In this document: positions 60,814-64,000 of the stretch, piece after piece
How positions within the stretch are numbered: the stretch's first letter is position 1
How the letters are laid out: each line of letters starts with the position of its first letter
Notes under the pieces: model-generated
The model's input: the letters and a program-made list of their open reading frames with translations, nothing else
Databases searched by the model: none
What the model was told of the DNA's origin: nothing
Translations under genes and position numbers: made by a program
Source of the DNA: Isosphaeraceae bacterium EP7
Lineage (GTDB): Bacteria > Planctomycetota > Planctomycetia > Isosphaerales > Isosphaeraceae
Direction of reading: 5' to 3'
Length of the DNA: 64,000 bases
Assembly (NCBI GenBank): GCA_038400315.1
Contig: CP151667.1
Coordinates: 4,909,174 to 4,973,173, forward strand

Positions 60814-61067
60814 GAATAGGCTCGCGCAGGTGGCCAGGGATGGACCGGGGCCCGACGGCCGCCATCTCGGCGGGTTCGCCGGTGACGAAGCCACGTTGTC
60901 GACCTTCGGAGAAGCCAGGTCAAGACCCTCGCGACCCAACGACCTGGCGCCGGGCAGAAGTCTCGCGCGACCGAATCGGCTCATGGCCCTCGCCTGGCGT
61001 CATCCACGCGTTACAATCGGGCTTCCTTGAGGTCGGAGCCCACCCCGTAACTCGCCTGGAATCACCC

Positions 61068-62402
61068 ATGCCCCAACGATCAATGCTGTCTGCGGCCGCC
61101 GCCTTGTTCCTTTTCGTCGGGCTAACGTCTCTGGTGGCGTCGGCCCAGGAGGGCAATAAGCCCCCGAAGGGATTTGTCGCCATCTTCAACGGCAAAGATC
61201 TGGCCGGCTGGACCGCCTTGCCCCATTTCGACCCACGCAAGCTCGCCGAGATGACCCCGGAAGCCCGGCAGAAGAAGAGCGCCGAGGACTTCGCCGACGC
61301 CAAGAAGCACTGGACCGTCGTCGACGGCGACCTCGTCAATGACGGCCATGGCGCCTACCTGACGACGGAGAAAGAATACGGCGACATCGAGTTGCTGATC
61401 GACTACAAGACCGTCGCCCAGGCGGACAGCGGGATCTACCTGAGGGGCACCCCCCAGGTCCAGATCTGGGACACCACCGAGGCGGGCGGCAAGTGGAAGC
61501 TTGGCGCCGACAAAGGCTCGGGTGCCCTCTGGAACAACAGCCCCGGAGCCCCCGGCAAGGATCCGCTGGTCCTGGCCGACAAGCCCTTCGGCGAGTGGAA
61601 CCGCCTGCGAATCGTCCAGGTCGGCGCCCGGACCAGCGTGCACCTCAACGGCAAGCTCGTCGTTGACCATGCCATCATGGAGAACTTCTGGGATCGCGAG
61701 TCGCCCCTGTTCGCCAAGGGCGTGATCCAGCTCCAGACGCACGGGGGCGAGATCCGCTGGAAGAATGTCTTCCTCCGCGAGATCCCCGCCGACGAGGCCA
61801 ACGCCTATCTCGCCTCCAAGAACGACGACTCCTTCAAGCCCCTCTTCGATGGGAAGACCCTCGAAGGCTGGGCCGGTGCCGTCGCGAATTACGAGGTGAA
61901 GGACGGAGCGATCATCTGCAAGCCGGGCACCGGCGGGGTTCTCTATTCCGGCAAGCCGCTCGGCGACTTCGTCGCGCGGGTCGAGTACAAGCTCCCCCCC
62001 GGCGGCAATAACGGCCTCGCCATCCGCTACCCGGGCGAGGGCGCGAGCGACCCCGCCTACGCCGGGATGACCGAGATCCAGGTCCTGGACGACACTTCGT
62101 CGAAGTACGACAAGATCGACCCGCGTCAGCGCAATGGCTCGTCCTACGGCATGGTCGCCTCCAAGACCGGCTACCTCAGGCCCGTCGGCGAGTGGAACTT
62201 CGAGGAGGTCACCGTGAAAGGCTCGAAGATTCGCGTCGAACTGAACGGCAGCGTGATCCTCGACGCCGACCTCTCCAAGGTCCATGAATTCATGGCCAAC
62301 AGCCCCCACCCTGGCAAGGATCGGACCAGTGGCTTCTTCGGTTTCGCCGGCCATGGCGACGCCGTGCAGTTCCGCGAGATCAAGGTCAAGCCCCTCGACT
62401 GA
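61068..62402 (+). CDS. Exported protein with two DUF1080 (3-keto-glycoside hydrolase-like) domains
   Basis: The ATG at 61068 gives 444 residues with a signal peptide (ending VASA). Domain 1 (about 33-245) starts FVAIFNGKDLAGWTAL, has YLTTEKEYGDIELLIDYK and SGIYLRGTPQVQIWDT and ends RWKNVFLREI. Domain 2 (about 255-443) repeats the pattern: FKPLFDGKTLEGWAG, GVLYSGKPLGDFVARVEYKL and GNNGLAIRY, ending FREIKVKPL. DUF1080 proteins include enzymes acting on 3-keto-disaccharides and are very numerous in planctomycetes. Substrate unknown. Confidence 0.88.
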   Translation: MPQRSMLSAAAALFLFVGLTSLVASAQEGNKPPKGFVAIFNGKDLAGWTALPHFDPRKLAEMTPEARQKKSAEDFADAKKHWTVVDGDLVNDGHGAYLTTEKEYGDIELLIDYKTVAQADSGIYLRGTPQVQIWDTTEAGGKWKLGADKGSGALWNNSPGAPGKDPLVLADKPFGEWNRLRIVQVGARTSVHLNGKLVVDHAIMENFWDRESPLFAKGVIQLQTHGGEIRWKNVFLREIPADEANAYLASKNDDSFKPLFDGKTLEGWAGAVANYEVKDGAIICKPGTGGVLYSGKPLGDFVARVEYKLPPGGNNGLAIRYPGEGASDPAYAGMTEIQVLDDTSSKYDKIDPRQRNGSSYGMVASKTGYLRPVGEWNFEEVTVKGSKIRVELNGSVILDADLSKVHEFMANSPHPGKDRTSGFFGFAGHGDAVQFREIKVKPLD

Positions 62403-62426
62403 ACCTCGGCTCGCTCATCCGATTGG

Positions 62427-62460
62427 CCCGTGCCGAGGAGACTTCTCGCCTCGGCACGGG
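62427..62460 (+). terminator. Hairpin terminator after the DUF1080 gene
   Basis: CCCGTGCCGAGG and CCTCGGCACGGG form a perfect 12-base stem with a 10-base loop, followed by TTCCTTCG. It starts 25 bases after the stop. Confidence 0.75.
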
Positions 62461-62618
62461 TTCCTTCGGACGAGTGTCTTCGTTCTAAATTGCACGAGGT
62501 GAGTTGATACGGTAAGATTTGTCTGTTCAACGCTCGATCAATCTCCCGGATCGACTGCACTCCGCCCAACCCTCTCGCCCCGCCCGCCCCTCCAGACCCG
62601 CTCGTGGAGGCCTGCCGC

Positions 62619-64000
62619 ATGCCGCGTCTAACGCCTTACGCAATCCTCGCGTCGTCGATGCTGCTCGCCTCGCCGATGGCAAGAGCCGCGGAACCGGTGA
62701 AGCCGTCCGCAGACGACGCGGCTCGCATCGAATTCTTCGAAACCTCGGTCCGGCCCGTCCTGGTCGCCCGCTGCCAGGCGTGCCACGACTCCAAGAAGGC
62801 CAAGGCAGGCCTGAGGGTCGATGGCCGCGAGTTTTTGATGCGAGGCGGCGAGTCGGGCCCGGCCATGGAGCCGGGCAAGCCCGATGTCAGCCGGATCATC
62901 GAGGCGATCCGCTATGCCGGCGACCTCCAGATGCCTCCCAAGGCGAAGCTCAAGGATTCCGAGATCGAGTCGCTGACGCGCTGGGTCCGCGACGGCGCCG
63001 TCTGGCCCGAGAATCTCTCCGAGATTCGCCCCCCTGCGTCGGAATCGGTCGCGACCAAGCCCACGATCTCGGACGACGATCGGGCGTTCTGGTCCTTCCA
63101 GCCCGTCCGCGACACGCCGCCGCCACTCGTCAAAGATGCCGACTGGGCCAGGACGTCGGTCGACTACTATGTCCTGAGTGAACTGGAAGCCAAGGGCCTG
63201 AAGCCTGTCCCGTCGGCCGGCCGACGCGAGCTGATCCGTCGTGCGAGCTTCGACCTCACGGGCCTCCCGCCTCGCCCCGAGGATGTCGACGCGTTCGTCG
63301 CCGACGAGTCGCCTGATGCCTTCCGGAAGGTCGTCGATCGCCTGCTGGCCAGTCCCCACTACGGCGAGCGCTGGGGCCGGCATTGGCTCGACGTCGCACG
63401 CTACGGCGAAGATCAGGCACACACCTTCGAGGCCCGAGTCTACCCGCAGGGGTTCCGCTATCGTGACTGGGTCGTCAAGGCCCTGAATGATGACAAGCCC
63501 TACGACCGGTTCCTCGTCGAGCAGATCGCCGGCGACCTGGTGGAAGGGCCAGATCGGCTCGAACGGCTCAAGGCCCTCGGCTTCTTCGCCCTCGGACCTG
63601 TCTATTACGGGGCTGCGGTCTTCGACGAGATCGACGACCGAGTCGACACCCTCGCCCGCGGCGTGCTCGGTCTGACCGTCGCCTGTGCTCGCTGCCACGA
63701 CCACAAGTTCGATCCGATCCCGACGGCCGATTACTACGCCCTCGCCGGTATCTTCGCCAGCACACAGTACAAAGAGCAGCCCCTTGCCCCGCCCGAGACC
63801 GTCGCCGTCTATGACGCCGCGTCGGCCCGCCTCGAAGACGCGAAGAAGGCCATCAAGTCCTTCCGATCCGAGCAGGGCAAACTCCTTTCGAGGGCTGCCC
63901 TGGCGGATATCTCGCGCTACGTCACCGGAGCCTGGATCGTCGGCAATCGACGCAAAGGCGGCGTCGAGGCCAAGACAGCAGAGTACGCCAAGGCTGAACA
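62619..64000 (+). CDS. Planctomycete cytochrome c / DUF1549 protein, 3' end outside window
   Basis: The frame is open from the ATG at 62619 to the window edge, about 460 residues. After a signal peptide (ending PMARA) comes the planctomycete cytochrome-c domain with the haem site CQACH (52-56), MRGGESGPAMEPGKPDVSRI and DLQMPPKAKL. A DUF1549 domain follows (ELIRRASFDLTGLPPRPEDV, SPHYGERWGRHWLDVARYGE). A second CxxCH lies in CARCHDHKFDPIPTADYYAL (356-360). The expected DUF1553 C-terminal part lies beyond the window. Such proteins are exported and probably redox-active on sugars or sulfated polymers. Confidence 0.93.
   Translation, partial: MPRLTPYAILASSMLLASPMARAAEPVKPSADDAARIEFFETSVRPVLVARCQACHDSKKAKAGLRVDGREFLMRGGESGPAMEPGKPDVSRIIEAIRYAGDLQMPPKAKLKDSEIESLTRWVRDGAVWPENLSEIRPPASESVATKPTISDDDRAFWSFQPVRDTPPPLVKDADWARTSVDYYVLSELEAKGLKPVPSAGRRELIRRASFDLTGLPPRPEDVDAFVADESPDAFRKVVDRLLASPHYGERWGRHWLDVARYGEDQAHTFEARVYPQGFRYRDWVVKALNDDKPYDRFLVEQIAGDLVEGPDRLERLKALGFFALGPVYYGAAVFDEIDDRVDTLARGVLGLTVACARCHDHKFDPIPTADYYALAGIFASTQYKEQPLAPPETVAVYDAASARLEDAKKAIKSFRSEQGKLLSRAALADISRYVTGAWIVGNRRKGGVEAKTAEYAKAE

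Noticed and set aside
1-64000. tRNA, rRNA, CRISPR, insertion sequence or prophage
   Set aside because: No T-loop plus acceptor pairing, regular spacer repeats, transposase motifs or phage genes were seen; the ExeA-like ATPase alone does not show a transposon.

Overview
The window looks like chromosomal DNA of a planctomycete, most likely of the Isosphaerales/Isosphaeraceae type. This is inferred from gene content and not from any rRNA. The DNA is uniformly GC-rich. It encodes a planctomycete cytochrome-c/DUF1549 protein, a double DUF1080 protein, three surface proteins with the N-terminal LEPR-XLL type motif, a PEP-CTERM protein, a squalene-hopene cyclase with its nucleosidase partner, and many secreted proteins of no known function. 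I see no rRNA, tRNA, CRISPR, insertion sequence or phage genes.

Layout. 1-7.5 kb: the 5' part of a secreted helical-repeat-like protein, a uronate isomerase homologue divergent from a CoaB-like enzyme, a polytopic membrane protein, a LEPR-XLL protein, and two translationally coupled tRNA/rRNA pseudouridine synthases (TruD and an RluA-family enzyme). 7.5-19.5 kb: a lipoprotein-like protein with a phosphatase domain that has lost its cysteine, two coupled GT-C type glycosyltransferases, a GT9 heptosyltransferase-like enzyme, an alpha/beta hydrolase, a desulforedoxin-like mini-protein, a VOC protein, RsmE, an ExeA-like ATPase, small membrane proteins, an XRE regulator and ArfB. 19.6-22.4 kb: two divergent secreted proteins that share a domain but carry different sorting signals. 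23.3-27.4 kb: a DevBCA-type exporter with its own TetR regulator. 27.5-34.2 kb: WecB, HolA, BON-domain proteins and a transglutaminase-like protein. 34.2-41 kb: the hopanoid pair, a sugar isomerase-like enzyme, a TPR-like protein and an ammonium transporter.

41.1-49.1 kb is the most unusual part: a tight six-gene operon encoding an Hsp70, an Hsp70 whose lid is replaced by a von Willebrand A (VWA) domain, two membrane proteins with FHA-like domains, an exported membrane-anchored VWA protein and a membrane protein of unknown family. Four of the five junctions overlap or touch. I read it as one trans-envelope chaperone/signalling complex not matching any system I know by name.

49.1-64 kb: a CAP-domain LEPR-XLL protein, a phosphohexomutase, a shortened UvrC, an ABC-F ATPase, a metallophosphoesterase, a Dabb protein, a ceramidase-like protein, AlgH/YqgE, a leucine-rich-repeat protein, a double DUF1080 protein and the 5' part of a cytochrome/DUF1549 protein that runs off the end. 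Start sites were chosen from Shine-Dalgarno spacing, signal peptides and family alignment from memory. No database search was possible.
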